The translations under genes were made by a program, and so were the position numbers. A stretch of DNA of 64,000 nt from Achromobacter spanius (lineage in GTDB: Bacteria; Pseudomonadota; Gammaproteobacteria; Burkholderiales; Burkholderiaceae_B): assembly GCF_003994415.1 (NCBI RefSeq), contig NZ_CP034689.1:6386001-6450000 (forward strand). Reading direction: 5' to 3'. Of the stretch, positions 43,766 to 52,275 are shown in pieces; positions within the stretch are counted from its first letter, which is position 1; each line of letters starts with the position of its first letter. The notes under the pieces were generated by a model. The model saw only the letters and a list, made by a program, of their open reading frames with translations. It ran no database searches and was not told where the DNA came from.

Positions 43766-45183
43766 TGGGTTTGGCTCCAGTCACGGACGTCAACGATGCG
43801 GCCGGCCAGCGCGGCGGCGGCGGCCATCGCCGGGCTCATCAGGTGCGTGCGCCCTGCCCGCCCCTGGCGTCCTTCGAAATTTCGGTTGGTGGTGGACGCG
43901 CAACGCTCGCCCGGGCGCAGCACGTCGTCGTTCATCGCCAGGCACATCGAACAGCCCGGTTGGCGCCATTCGAAACCCGCCGCGATCAACTGCGCCGCCA
44001 GGCCTTCGGCTTCGGCCTGCGCGCGCACCGCGCCAGAGCCCGGCACGACCATCGCGCGCACGCCCGCCGCCACCTTTCTGCCGCGCACCAGGCCGGCCAC
44101 CACGCGCAAGTCTTCAATACGCCCGTTGGTACAGGACCCAATGAACACGCGGTCCACCGGCACACCGGCTATCGGCGCGCCGGCTGCCAGGCCGATGTAG
44201 TCCATGGCCTTTTCCAGCGCCAGTCGGGCCAGTTGATCGGGTTCGGCTTGCGGGTCGGGCACACAGCCCGTGACCGGCACCGCCTGATCGGGGCTTGTGC
44301 CCCAGGTGACGAAAGGCGCAATGTCAGCGGCATGGAACACGTATTCGGCATCAAACACCGCGTCGGCATCCGTGCGCAGCGTGGCCCAGTACGCGCGCGC
44401 CTGTGTCAGCATGTCGCCCTGCAATTGCGGCGCGTGCGCGGTGACGTAGGCATCGGTCGTGGCGTCCGGCGCGATCAGCGCGGCGCGCGCACCGGCTTCC
44501 ACCGTCATGTTGCACAGGGTCATGCGGGCTTCGGCCGACAAGGCGTCGATGGCCTTGCCGCAGAACTCCACCGCATGGCCGCGCGCGCCTTGCGCGCCGA
44601 TGCGATGCACCAGGTAGATCACCAGGTCCTTGGCGGACACGCCCGTGCCCAGCACCCCGTCAACCCGCACACGCATGTTGCGCGCCACGCGGTACACCAG
44701 CGTCTGCGTGGCCAGAATGTGTTCGACTTCCGACGTGCCAATGCCAAAGCCCAACGCGCCCAAGGCGCCGTACGTGGTGGTGTGGCTGTCGCCGCACAGC
44801 ACCACCATGCCGGGCAGAATCATGCCGTGCTCGGGCGCGATCACGTGCTCAATGCCCTGCAACGGGTCGGTCGTGTCGAACAACGCGATGTGCTGCGCGT
44901 CGCAATTGCGCTTCAGGTTCACGGCCTGGCGCGACGATGCCTCATCGGCAATCACGCGCAGCGCCGACGGCACCGGATGCGTGGGAATGATGTGGTCCAC
45001 CACCGCCATCTGCTGCCCCGGCCGCAGCACGCCACGGCCGCGCGCGGCGAGTCCGCTGAAGGCTTGCGGGCTGGTGTATTCGTTCATGATGTGCAGATCC
45101 ACGTACAGCAGAATGTGCTCGTCGTCGATGCGGGCCACCTCATGGCTGGCCACCAGTTTGTCGTACAGCGTCATGCGGGGCAT
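43762..45183 (-). CDS. leuC: 3-isopropylmalate dehydratase large subunit-type protein
   Basis: 473 residues. The 4Fe-4S ligands are the cysteine in VFIGSCTNGRIEDL and the pair in CSMCLAMN. VLCGDSHTTTYGALGALGFGIGTSEVEHILATQ is the strongest family signature. With the small subunit it isomerises or hydrates a branched dicarboxylate. The neighbours (Bug receptor, hydrolase, divergent LysR) suggest an uptake-and-degradation pathway. The true leucine genes probably lie elsewhere in the genome. Confidence 0.92.
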   Translation of the reverse strand: MPRMTLYDKLVASHEVARIDDEHILLYVDLHIMNEYTSPQAFSGLAARGRGVLRPGQQMAVVDHIIPTHPVPSALRVIADEASSRQAVNLKRNCDAQHIALFDTTDPLQGIEHVIAPEHGMILPGMVVLCGDSHTTTYGALGALGFGIGTSEVEHILATQTLVYRVARNMRVRVDGVLGTGVSAKDLVIYLVHRIGAQGARGHAVEFCGKAIDALSAEARMTLCNMTVEAGARAALIAPDATTDAYVTAHAPQLQGDMLTQARAYWATLRTDADAVFDAEYVFHAADIAPFVTWGTSPDQAVPVTGCVPDPQAEPDQLARLALEKAMDYIGLAAGAPIAGVPVDRVFIGSCTNGRIEDLRVVAGLVRGRKVAAGVRAMVVPGSGAVRAQAEAEGLAAQLIAAGFEWRQPGCSMCLAMNDDVLRPGERCASTTNRNFEGRQGRAGRTHLMSPAMAAAAALAGRIVDVRDWSQTQ

Positions 45184-45284
45184 GTCTTGCTTCCTTGAAT
45201 TTGAGCGCCCGCGGCGGGCGCGGGCGCGTCTTGCAATGGCTTCAATCAGGCGTTCAGTTGGCCCGAACGGAATTGGCCCGAACG

Positions 45285-46268
45285 TCAGTTGGCCTGAATA
45301 CCGGCGTCCTTCACCACCTTGGCCCAGCGCGCCATCTCGGCGGCCACCATGTCGTCTGTCTTCGCGGGCGACGACACCAGCGGCTCGAAACCCTCTTTCT
45401 GCATGCGCGTGCTGAGCTCCTGCGATTGCAGGGCTTCGGCCAGCTTGGCGTTCAGCGTGTCGATCACCGCTTGCGGCGTGCCTGCCGGTGCGCTGACGAC
45501 AAACCAGGTGTTGAATTCGTAGCCCGGCAGGCCGGACTCGGCGATGGTCGGCACGTCGGGCAGCAGCGGCGAACGCGTCGTGCCGGTCACGCCCAGGGCG
45601 CGCAGCTTCTTGCCGTCCACCTGGGGCTTGGCGGCGGACAGCACCGGAAAACTCATCTGCACCTGGCCACTGATGGTGTCCACCATGGCCGGACCGCCGC
45701 CCTTGTACGGCACATGCAGGATCTGCGTCTTGGACACGGACTTGAACAATTCCGCCGCCATGTGGAAGGTGCTGCCGGTGCCGGCGGAACCAAAGCTCAG
45801 TTCATTCGCGGGCCGCGCACGCACATAGGCCAGCAGTTCGCTGACGTTGGCCACGGGCAAGGCGTTCGTCACCGTCAGCACATGCTGCGACGTGCCCACG
45901 GTGCCCACCGAGCGCAGGTCTTTACGGGTGTCGAACGGCATGGTCTTGAACAGCGCCGGGTTGATGGCCAGCGACATGGTGTTGATGCCCAGCGTGTAGC
46001 CATTGGGCTGGGCGCGCGCCACGGCGGACATGCCGATGTTGCCGGACGCGCCGGCCCGGTTTTCGATGATCACGCTCTGCCCCAGCGCGCGGCCCCAGGC
46101 ATCCGAGATCAAGCGCGCGGCGATATCCACGCTGCCGCCCGGCGCAAACGGCACAATCAGCGTGATCGCCCGATCAGGAAAAGCGTCGGCGGCGGCGGCC
46201 GGCGTCGTCCAACAGGCTGCAACGGCAAGGGCCGCGCACAAGGCGCGGGCAACGGGTTTGATGGTCAT
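45285..46268 (-). CDS. Bug-family periplasmic carboxylate receptor
   Basis: 327 residues. A signal peptide (ending TPAAAADA, about residue 28) precedes a TctC/Bug fold: FPDRAITLIVPFAPGGSVDIAAR, GQSVIIENRAGASGNIG, and the C-terminal MARWAKVVKDAGIQAN. Coded upstream of leuCD in the same direction, so it probably delivers the substrate of that enzyme. The 100-base gap to leuC contains three near copies of TTGGCCCGAACG that copy the 3' end of this gene. Confidence 0.92.
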   Translation of the reverse strand: MTIKPVARALCAALAVAACWTTPAAAADAFPDRAITLIVPFAPGGSVDIAARLISDAWGRALGQSVIIENRAGASGNIGMSAVARAQPNGYTLGINTMSLAINPALFKTMPFDTRKDLRSVGTVGTSQHVLTVTNALPVANVSELLAYVRARPANELSFGSAGTGSTFHMAAELFKSVSKTQILHVPYKGGGPAMVDTISGQVQMSFPVLSAAKPQVDGKKLRALGVTGTTRSPLLPDVPTIAESGLPGYEFNTWFVVSAPAGTPQAVIDTLNAKLAEALQSQELSTRMQKEGFEPLVSSPAKTDDMVAAEMARWAKVVKDAGIQAN

Positions 46269-46374
46269 GCGGAAGTCTCCTCGGTTGGCCGCGTGGTGGC
46301 GCAGTGGCGTTGCGGCTCTATAGTGGAGCGGCCAGTTTATAGGCCGCCTGGGTCTTTATAATTCGCAGCAAAAC

Positions 46375-46393
46375 TAAATCTTTATTAGATTTA
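46375..46393. promoter_or_regulatory. LysR-type operator in the divergent region
   Basis: TAAATCT (46375-46381) and AGATTTA (46387-46393) form a perfect 7-bp inverted repeat with a five-base spacer, in an AT-rich stretch 34 bases before the LysR start. LysR regulators usually bind such T-N11-A palindromes in divergent promoters. Confidence 0.55.
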
Positions 46394-46426
46394 ATTTATA
46401 AATGGCCACCGCCTTGGGGGACTGCC

Positions 46427-47350
46427 ATGGACGCCCTTTCCGATCTTGCTTTCTTTTCGCTGGTGGTCAAACACGGCAACCTGTCCGCCACGGCGCGCGA
46501 ACTGGGCCTGACGCCGCCCGCCATCAGCGCCAGGCTGGCCCGGTTGGAGCAGCGCCTGGGCGTGCGGCTGCTGAACCGCACCACCCGGCGCGTCAGCGTT
46601 ACCCAGGAAGGCGAGCTTTATCTCGCCGAAGGCGGGCGCATCCTGGCTGACCTCGAAGCGCTGGAGCGCTCGGTGTCCAGCGCCCGTGCACAACCCCAGG
46701 GGCTGCTGCGGCTGAACGCCACGTTCGGCTTCGGCCGCGCGCACATCGTGCCGGCCGTGTCGGATTTCGCGCGCCAGTATCCCGACGTCGAAGTGCAGAT
46801 GCGGCTGACGGACAGGCCGCTGAACCTGATCGAAGAAGGCTTCGACGTGGCCGTGCGTTTTGGCGACCTGCCCGACGCCCGCCTGACGGCCCGCAAGATC
46901 GCGTCAAACCGGCGGCTGCTATGCGCGTCGCCCCGCTACCTGGACACCTATGGCGAACCCCGCACCCCGGGCGAACTGCAACGCCATCGCTGCATCGTGG
47001 TGCGCGAAAACGAGGTCGCCTACGGCACCTGGCGGCTGGAATCCGGCCAACGCGCCGAAACCGTGAAAGTGCGCGGCCCGGTCAGTTCCAACGACGGCCA
47101 AAGCGCGCTGGAATGGGCGCTGGACGGCCACGGCATCGTCATGCGCTCGGAATGGGAAACCGCCGCCTACCTGCGCGACGGCCGGCTGCGCGAAGTGCTG
47201 ACCGACTGGCGCACGCCCGCCGCCGACATTCATGCGCTTTACCCCGAACGCCTGAACCTGCCGGCCAAGACGGTGGCATTCGTGGATTTTCTGACCCAGC
47301 GCTTCGCGCGGTATTTGAAAGGGCCGGGTGGTGGAAACGCGGGCTGGTGA
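46427..47350 (+). CDS. LysR-family transcriptional regulator
   Basis: 307 residues. N-terminal HTH (about 5-60, with ARELGLTPPAISARLARLEQ) and an effector domain of the CrgA/DsdC-like group (VRFGDLPDARLTARKIASNRR). It is divergent from the Bug-leuC-leuD-hydrolase operon and therefore its likely regulator. The inducer would be the dicarboxylate handled by that operon, but this is inference. Confidence 0.9.
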   Translation: MDALSDLAFFSLVVKHGNLSATARELGLTPPAISARLARLEQRLGVRLLNRTTRRVSVTQEGELYLAEGGRILADLEALERSVSSARAQPQGLLRLNATFGFGRAHIVPAVSDFARQYPDVEVQMRLTDRPLNLIEEGFDVAVRFGDLPDARLTARKIASNRRLLCASPRYLDTYGEPRTPGELQRHRCIVVRENEVAYGTWRLESGQRAETVKVRGPVSSNDGQSALEWALDGHGIVMRSEWETAAYLRDGRLREVLTDWRTPAADIHALYPERLNLPAKTVAFVDFLTQRFARYLKGPGGGNAGW

Positions 47351-47361
47351 TTGATCTGTGC

Positions 47362-47403
47362 TGTAGCCTTGGGGCTACAAAATAGCTAGAATTAACCAAT
47401 TCT
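47362..47403. promoter_or_regulatory. Two palindromes upstream of hipB-like gene
   Basis: TGTAGCC-N4-GGCTACA (47362-47379) and AGAATT-N4-AATTCT (47388-47403) lie just before the gene. GGGGCTACAAAAT occurs twice (47371-47383 and 47412-47424). Such repeated palindromes are typical autoregulatory operators of HipB-like repressors. Confidence 0.6.
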
Positions 47404-47422
47404 GATGCCCAGGGGCTACAAA

Positions 47423-47680
47423 ATGACCACACTTGGCGATGTCGCGGAAATGTTGCGTTCGGCCCGCAAGGAAAGCGGCTTGTCGCAAGAGGAAATGGCC
47501 CGGCGCGCGGATGTCGCCCGAACCACGCTGACGCGCATGGAAAACCTGGCACGCAACGACATGAGCGTATCAGCGCTGGTTCGGTTGCTGGACGCTGCCG
47601 GCTACGACCTTAAAGTTGTCAAAGCTGGCCACCAGCGGACCTTGGAAGACATTTTGGCCGAACAACGGCGCGGGGAATAA
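47423..47680 (+). CDS. XRE-family antitoxin/repressor (HipB-like)
   Basis: 85 residues from this start. The helix-turn-helix is GLSQEEMARRADVARTTLTRMEN, and the C-terminal VSALVRLLDAAGYDLKVVKAG with a short tail matches HipB-type antitoxins. ATG at 47423 is chosen because AGGGG lies seven bases upstream; ATG at 47405 has none. Three bases separate it from the remains of hipA. Without an active toxin it may persist as a stand-alone repressor of its own promoter. Confidence 0.8.
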   Translation: MTTLGDVAEMLRSARKESGLSQEEMARRADVARTTLTRMENLARNDMSVSALVRLLDAAGYDLKVVKAGHQRTLEDILAEQRRGE

Positions 47681-47683
47681 GCC

Positions 47684-48272
47684 ATGAAACTGGACGTCCA
47701 CCACCCGCGAGTACGTTCCTTCGGCATCGCTGCGTGCGCAAAACCTGCACTTTGCTTGGCATATGCTTACGAACTACGTGGTTCGCAACGCGGATTGCCA
47801 TGCCAAGAACATCGCCTTGTATTACACCTCGCGCGCCGACGTCGCGTACACGCCCGTTTACGACATCGTCACAACCCAGGCCTACCCCGAATTCAGCAAC
47901 AGTGCGCCCGCCCTGTCCGTTGACGGACGCAAGACATGGGTTCCCGGCAGCACGCTGGCCAAGTTCATGCTGGCCAGGCTTGGCATCAATTCAAAGCAGT
48001 ATCAGGCGATGGTCGAACAGCTATGCGAATCGGCAGTCGAAGTGGGACGCGAGGTGATCGAGGCAGCGAAGAACGAACCGCAGTGGCGCTGGATTGCCAA
48101 GCAAATGGTGCATGCCTGGAACGACGGCATGTGCGGGCTGCGGAGTTCGAAACTCGATGCTCGGTACCGTAGCCTGGACGCCGCGATTTCCGAGGCAGGC
48201 TACGAAGCCGCCGACGCACCCTTGGACACATCCCGCGTCATCGGACGGTCCGAAGGGTTGGCCACGCGTTAG
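47684..48272 (+). pseudogene. HipA-like kinase remnant, internal deletion
   Basis: The start MKLDVH matches the beginning of HipA proteins. The frame then shifts, and only the C-terminal kinase lobe remains (from about 47700, longest open part 47763-48272, 169 residues). It carries the catalytic loop NADCHAKN and the metal-binding YDIVTTQAYP. About 270 residues, including the ATP-binding lobe and the regulatory serine loop, are missing. A functional toxin is therefore unlikely. Confidence 0.75.
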
Positions 48273-48328
48273 CCAGCCGAGCCTAAGCCGGCCGCGCCTG
48301 GCCGGCCGCGCCTAGCCGGCCGCGCCCA
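48272..48328. repeat. Short 14-bp tandem repeat after the hipA remnant
   Basis: Three near-identical 14-base units GCCGGCCGCGCCTG/TA/CA (48287-48300, 48301-48314, 48315-48328) and one degenerate unit before them, in the gap following the hipA remnant. Very GC-rich; no obvious function. Confidence 0.7.
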
Positions 48329-48369
48329 AGCACGCATAGCCGCGTCGATCCACAGCTAGCCCTCGTGCG

Positions 48370-49011
48370 TTAAATCTCATCAATCGCCGTACTCGCCGCC
48401 GTGCCCGCCGGCGCGTCGCCCGCGCCGATGGCGTAGCGGTCGCGCGTGGTGACGTAGAAGCTGGCGCCGAACCTGCCCACCGGGAAGTAATCCTGCAAGC
48501 GCACGCGCCAGGTTTCCGTGTCGATCAGGCCGTCGCGCGCGTGCAGCCAGCGCACTTGGCCGATGAAGATCTGGCGGCTGGCGGTTTCCATGGTTTCGTA
48601 GAGCGTGCATTCGAACGCCACGGGGGCCTGCACGATGCGCGGCGGCTTGACGTGGTGGCTGGGCGCGGCGTCCAGGCCCGCGTGGGCCAGTTCGCTGACG
48701 TCGGCGGGCAGGCGGTCGCCGCAGCGGTGCATTTTTTCGGCCATGGCTTCGTCGGTCAGGTGCACCACGAATTCCTTGTCGCGGGCGATGTTGCGCGCCG
48801 TGTCCTTCAAGCCGCCGTCTTCCAGGCGGTTGATGCTGACCATGACAATGGGCGGGTCTTCGCCCAGCATGTTGAACATGCTGAACGGCGCCGCGTTGAC
48901 CACGCCGGCTTCGGACAAGGTGGTGATCAGAGCGATGGGCCGGGGCACGATCAGGCTGGCCATCAGCTTGTAGCGCTGGTATTCGGTGATTGCGTCGAAG
49001 TCGATTTCCAT
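48370..49011 (-). CDS. Flavin reductase-like FMN-binding split-barrel protein
   Basis: 213 residues. YKLMASLIVPRPIALITTLSEAG and VVNAAPFSMFNMLGEDPPIVMVS show the FMN-binding split-barrel fold (flavin reductase family). Such proteins supply reduced flavin to monooxygenases or act as oxidoreductases. The start MEIDFDAITEYQ lies one base after the stop of the GntR regulator, so both are coupled. No monooxygenase gene is nearby, so its partner is unknown. Confidence 0.85.
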   Translation of the reverse strand: MEIDFDAITEYQRYKLMASLIVPRPIALITTLSEAGVVNAAPFSMFNMLGEDPPIVMVSINRLEDGGLKDTARNIARDKEFVVHLTDEAMAEKMHRCGDRLPADVSELAHAGLDAAPSHHVKPPRIVQAPVAFECTLYETMETASRQIFIGQVRWLHARDGLIDTETWRVRLQDYFPVGRFGASFYVTTRDRYAIGAGDAPAGTAASTAIDEI

Positions 49012-49012
49012 A

Positions 49013-49789
49013 TCAGGCCAGTCCCAGCATCTGGGCAAGGGTTTGCGCGGGCTGCGGGCGCTCAAGGCTGATGCGCCGCTCCAGGTCCGCCAAGTGGTTG
49101 TCATTGATCTTCACGGCCTGGGCCACGTCGCCGCGTTCCATCAGGTCCACGATCAGCACGTGTTCGTCGTGTTCGCACGCGGCGTTGCCGGGCGGTTCGT
49201 ACAGCGCCACGATGAGCGAGCAGCGCGACACCAGTTCGGCCAGATAGCCGTACAGGATGGCGTTGCCGGAAAGCTCGCCCAGCCGTACGTGAAACGCGCT
49301 GGCCTGGCGCGCCCACGCGGGCTGGCCGGCGCGATGCAGCAAGGCGTGCTCGTCGCGCAGCTGTTTGCGCAGCGACGCATAGTCGGCCTTGGTGGCGCGC
49401 GCCACGGCCAGGGGCAGCAGCGCGGCTTCCAGTGCGCGGCGCGCCTGGAAGATCTGGCGCGTGTCTTCGGGCGTGGGTTCGGCCACCACGGCGCCCCGGT
49501 TGTGGTGCAGGTCCACCACATGCTCATGCGCCAGGCGCTGCAAGGCTTTGCGCGCCACCGAGCGCGACACGCCGAAGAGCTCGCAGATCGCGGCCTCGGG
49601 CAGCTTCGTGCCGGGCGTCAGACGCTGGCTCATCACGCTTTCATATACCGCTTCGCAGATGCGGCGTTCCATGTCGCTGTCGGGCGAGGCTTCGCCCGCG
49701 CTGGCGGCGCCCGCCACGGCCGGTTCGACGGCAATCGGTTTGCGGGCAGCGGGCTTGGCGCGGGGTGTTGCGGGGTTTCGGGTTGGCAT
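49013..49789 (-). CDS. GntR-family regulator, FCD subfamily
   Basis: 258 residues. An N-terminal low-complexity stretch rich in Ala/Pro/Lys (about 1-38) is followed by a GntR winged HTH (LPEAAICELFGVSRSVARKALQRL) and an FCD effector domain with histidines for metal binding (AFHVRLGELS, INDNHLADLERR). It is in an operon with a deacetylase and a flavin reductase and is likely to control the divergent ABC importer as well. The effector is probably a carboxylate. Confidence 0.88.
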   Translation of the reverse strand: MPTRNPATPRAKPAARKPIAVEPAVAGAASAGEASPDSDMERRICEAVYESVMSQRLTPGTKLPEAAICELFGVSRSVARKALQRLAHEHVVDLHHNRGAVVAEPTPEDTRQIFQARRALEAALLPLAVARATKADYASLRKQLRDEHALLHRAGQPAWARQASAFHVRLGELSGNAILYGYLAELVSRCSLIVALYEPPGNAACEHDEHVLIVDLMERGDVAQAVKINDNHLADLERRISLERPQPAQTLAQMLGLA

Positions 49790-49862
49790 GCGGGACTCGG
49801 GGATAAACGTGCAAGACGGGCATTACGGGCATCGGCGCGGTTCGGACTGGCGGCTTGACCCG

Positions 49863-50825
49863 TCAGAGCGCGGCAATCACGCCGGGTGGCAGGCTGTCCA
49901 CATGGCGGCAGATTTCGCCGGGCGTGGTGAACCAGATCTCGCCCCGGTCGCGCGCGGCGGCTAGTGGCGCCAGCGCGCGGCGCAGATGCCGCAGGCGATA
50001 CGGTTGCCCAACAATATAGGGATGCAGCGCGATGCCCATGACCAGCGGCTGGCGCAGCGCCTGCGCGCGCATCTCCTCGAACTGGTCAAGAATCATATCG
50101 GCAAAGTCACGCGCGTCCATCTTGCGGCCCATGATCATCGGGATGTCGTTGAGCTCCTGCGGGTACGGGATGGCCCATAGCTCGCCTGCGCGGGTGCGCA
50201 TGCGCATGGGCTGGTCGTCGTGGCACCAGTTCAGCGTGTAGCGGTAGCCGGCTTCGGCCAGCAGGTCGGGCGTGGCGCGGCTTTCCGATATCCAGGGCGA
50301 CAGCCAGCCCGCGGGCGCCTGGCCGGCGTGCTGGGCAATGCGGTCGCGGCAATGCGCCAGCAGCGCGCTTTCCTCGGCTTCGGGCAAGCCCCCCTGCCGA
50401 TGGGCGTTGCTGTAGCCGTGGCCGATCAGTTCGTCGCCGCGCGCCAGGAAGGCATCGACCAGGTCGGGGCAATGGTCATACAGGGCGGTATTGATCAGCA
50501 CGCCGGCGGGCAAGCGCAGTTCGTCAAACAATTCCAGGCAGCGCCACGCGCCCACGCGGTTGCCGTATTCGCGCCAGGCGTAATTCAGCACGTCGGGATG
50601 CGGCGAGGCCGGCCCCAGTTCCGCCCCCAGCCCTTCGCCAAACGCGAAATGCTCAATATTGAAGCCCAGGTACACGGCCAGCCGCGCCCCGTTCGGCCAG
50701 GTGTAGTCCGGCCGTCCGGCAATCGATTGATAGGCGAAGCGGCCGTGGCAAGCCAGGGCGTCGGGGGTCCAGGCAGCGGCGTCGTCACGCCCCGGATTAG
50801 TGCCTGCAAGCAAGGTTGGGTTCAT
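49863..50825 (-). CDS. Polysaccharide-deacetylase-fold hydrolase, PuuE/allantoinase-like
   Basis: 320 residues. NodB-type fold. GNRVGAWRCLELFDELRLPAG, LINTALYDHCPDLVDAF, ELIGHGYSNAHRQGG, WLSPWISESRATPDLLAEAGY and ELNDIPMIMG align by eye with the metal-independent allantoinases (PuuE) and their relatives, which open cyclic amides. The divergent importer may bring in the substrate. The actual substrate (allantoin, another ureide or a cyclic imide) is uncertain. Confidence 0.8.
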   Translation of the reverse strand: MNPTLLAGTNPGRDDAAAWTPDALACHGRFAYQSIAGRPDYTWPNGARLAVYLGFNIEHFAFGEGLGAELGPASPHPDVLNYAWREYGNRVGAWRCLELFDELRLPAGVLINTALYDHCPDLVDAFLARGDELIGHGYSNAHRQGGLPEAEESALLAHCRDRIAQHAGQAPAGWLSPWISESRATPDLLAEAGYRYTLNWCHDDQPMRMRTRAGELWAIPYPQELNDIPMIMGRKMDARDFADMILDQFEEMRAQALRQPLVMGIALHPYIVGQPYRLRHLRRALAPLAAARDRGEIWFTTPGEICRHVDSLPPGVIAAL

Positions 50826-50983
50826 TTTGGTGCAAATCCTGATGCATGATTGTTAACAAAATTCCTGAATCTTTGGAAACAAAACTGCGTTATGACGCAT
50901 ACAAACCACGCCCAAAGACGCCACATCTCCCCTCGTGGCAGCGCGATCCTGGCATTCAGCGCCCCGATGGACGCAGGTGGCAT

Positions 50984-51043
50984 GGATCTTGCATGGGGTA
51001 GGGAAGCAGCACTTATCCCCATGCAAGATCCGTTCCACTTTTT
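50984..51043 (+). terminator. Leader attenuator-like hairpin before ABC importer operon
   Basis: A perfect 15-bp inverted repeat, GGATCTTGCATGGGG (50984-50998) with CCCCATGCAAGATCC (51017-51031), followed six bases later by T6 (51038-51043), lies directly before the ribosome site of the binding-protein gene. It may terminate transcription conditionally, or serve as a GntR operator. Confidence 0.6.
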
Positions 51044-51057
51044 TCAGGAGTGCCTCG

Positions 51058-52248
51058 ATGGTCCCGACCCGCCGTTCCTTCATGCTTCGCGCCACCGCCG
51101 CCGCCCTCTTCACGGCCGGCCTCGCCCTGCAACCGGCGCTTGCCGCCGACCCCATCAAGATCGGCCTGATCACCGCGCTGTCGGGTGAATCCGCCCGCGC
51201 GGGCGAAGCGCTGACGCGCGGCATGACCATCGCCATCGACGAGATCAACGCCAAGGGTGGCCTGCTGGGCGGCCGCAAGATCGAGCTGGTGCGCCGCGAC
51301 GACGAAGGCAACCCCGCCAAGGGCATGGCCGCCGCGCGCGAGCTGATCTTCAAAGAGAAAGTGACGGTGCTGTTCGGCGGGCTGGACACCCCGGTGTCGA
51401 TGGCCATCGTGCCCATCGTGAACCAGGAGAAAGTGCCGTTCATGGGTCCCTGGGCCGCCGGCACGGCCATCACGCACAACAAGGGCAACCCCAACTTCGT
51501 GTTCCGCGTGTCGGCCATGGACGAGATCGTCGACAGCGCCATGCTGCAGTACGCGCAAAAGACGTTTCAAACGACCAAGCCCGGGCTGATCCTGGTGAAC
51601 AACCCCTGGGGCGAATCCAACGAAAAAGGGCTGAACGCGGCGATGGCCGCCGCCAAGGTCACGGCGGCCGGCACCGAAAAATTCCAGGCCAACGACCTGG
51701 ACGTGGTGCCGCAACTGAGCCGGCTGAAGGCCGCGGGCGCGGACACGCTGTTCATGGTGGGCAACGTGGGCCCGTCGGCGCAAGTGGTGAAGTCGCTGGA
51801 CCGCATGGGCTGGAAGGTGCCGATCGTGTCGCACTGGGGTCCTGCAGGCGGGCGCTTTACCGAATTGGCCGGCCCCAACGCCAAGAACGTGCACTTCGTG
51901 CAGACCTACAGCTTCTTCGGCAAGCAAGGGCCAGTGGGCGAAAAGGTATTGCAGGCGCTGAAGACCAAGTATTCCGACATCAAGGGCCCGCAAGACATCA
52001 CGCCGGCAGTGGGCGTGGCCAACGCCTATGACGGCATGCAACTTGCCGCGCTGGCCATCGCGCAAGCCGGCTCGACCGATGGCGACGCCGTGCGCCAGGG
52101 CTTCTACAAGATCGGCAAGTACGACGGCCTGATCAAAACCTACGAACAGCCTTTCAGCCCCACGTCGCACGACGCGCTGCGCGAAGACGACTACGTGTGG
52201 ACGCACTTCGTCGACAACCGCATCCTGCCCGTCAAGGGCGCGCAATAA
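51058..52248 (+). CDS. Periplasmic substrate-binding protein of LIV-type ABC importer
   Basis: 396 residues. A twin-basic start (MVPTRRSFMLRATAAALFTA) reads as a signal peptide, perhaps Tat-like, cut after ALA. Then a type I binding fold: DPIKIGLITALSGESARAGEAL and the two lobes with LVNNPWGESNEKGLNAA. The start is set by AGGAG eight bases upstream; the frame is open further upstream. Ligand likely a small amide or carboxylate given the divergent PuuE-like gene. Confidence 0.9.
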   Translation: MVPTRRSFMLRATAAALFTAGLALQPALAADPIKIGLITALSGESARAGEALTRGMTIAIDEINAKGGLLGGRKIELVRRDDEGNPAKGMAAARELIFKEKVTVLFGGLDTPVSMAIVPIVNQEKVPFMGPWAAGTAITHNKGNPNFVFRVSAMDEIVDSAMLQYAQKTFQTTKPGLILVNNPWGESNEKGLNAAMAAAKVTAAGTEKFQANDLDVVPQLSRLKAAGADTLFMVGNVGPSAQVVKSLDRMGWKVPIVSHWGPAGGRFTELAGPNAKNVHFVQTYSFFGKQGPVGEKVLQALKTKYSDIKGPQDITPAVGVANAYDGMQLAALAIAQAGSTDGDAVRQGFYKIGKYDGLIKTYEQPFSPTSHDALREDDYVWTHFVDNRILPVKGAQ

Positions 52249-52275
52249 GCCGATTGCATCACGCGGGAGACGCGC

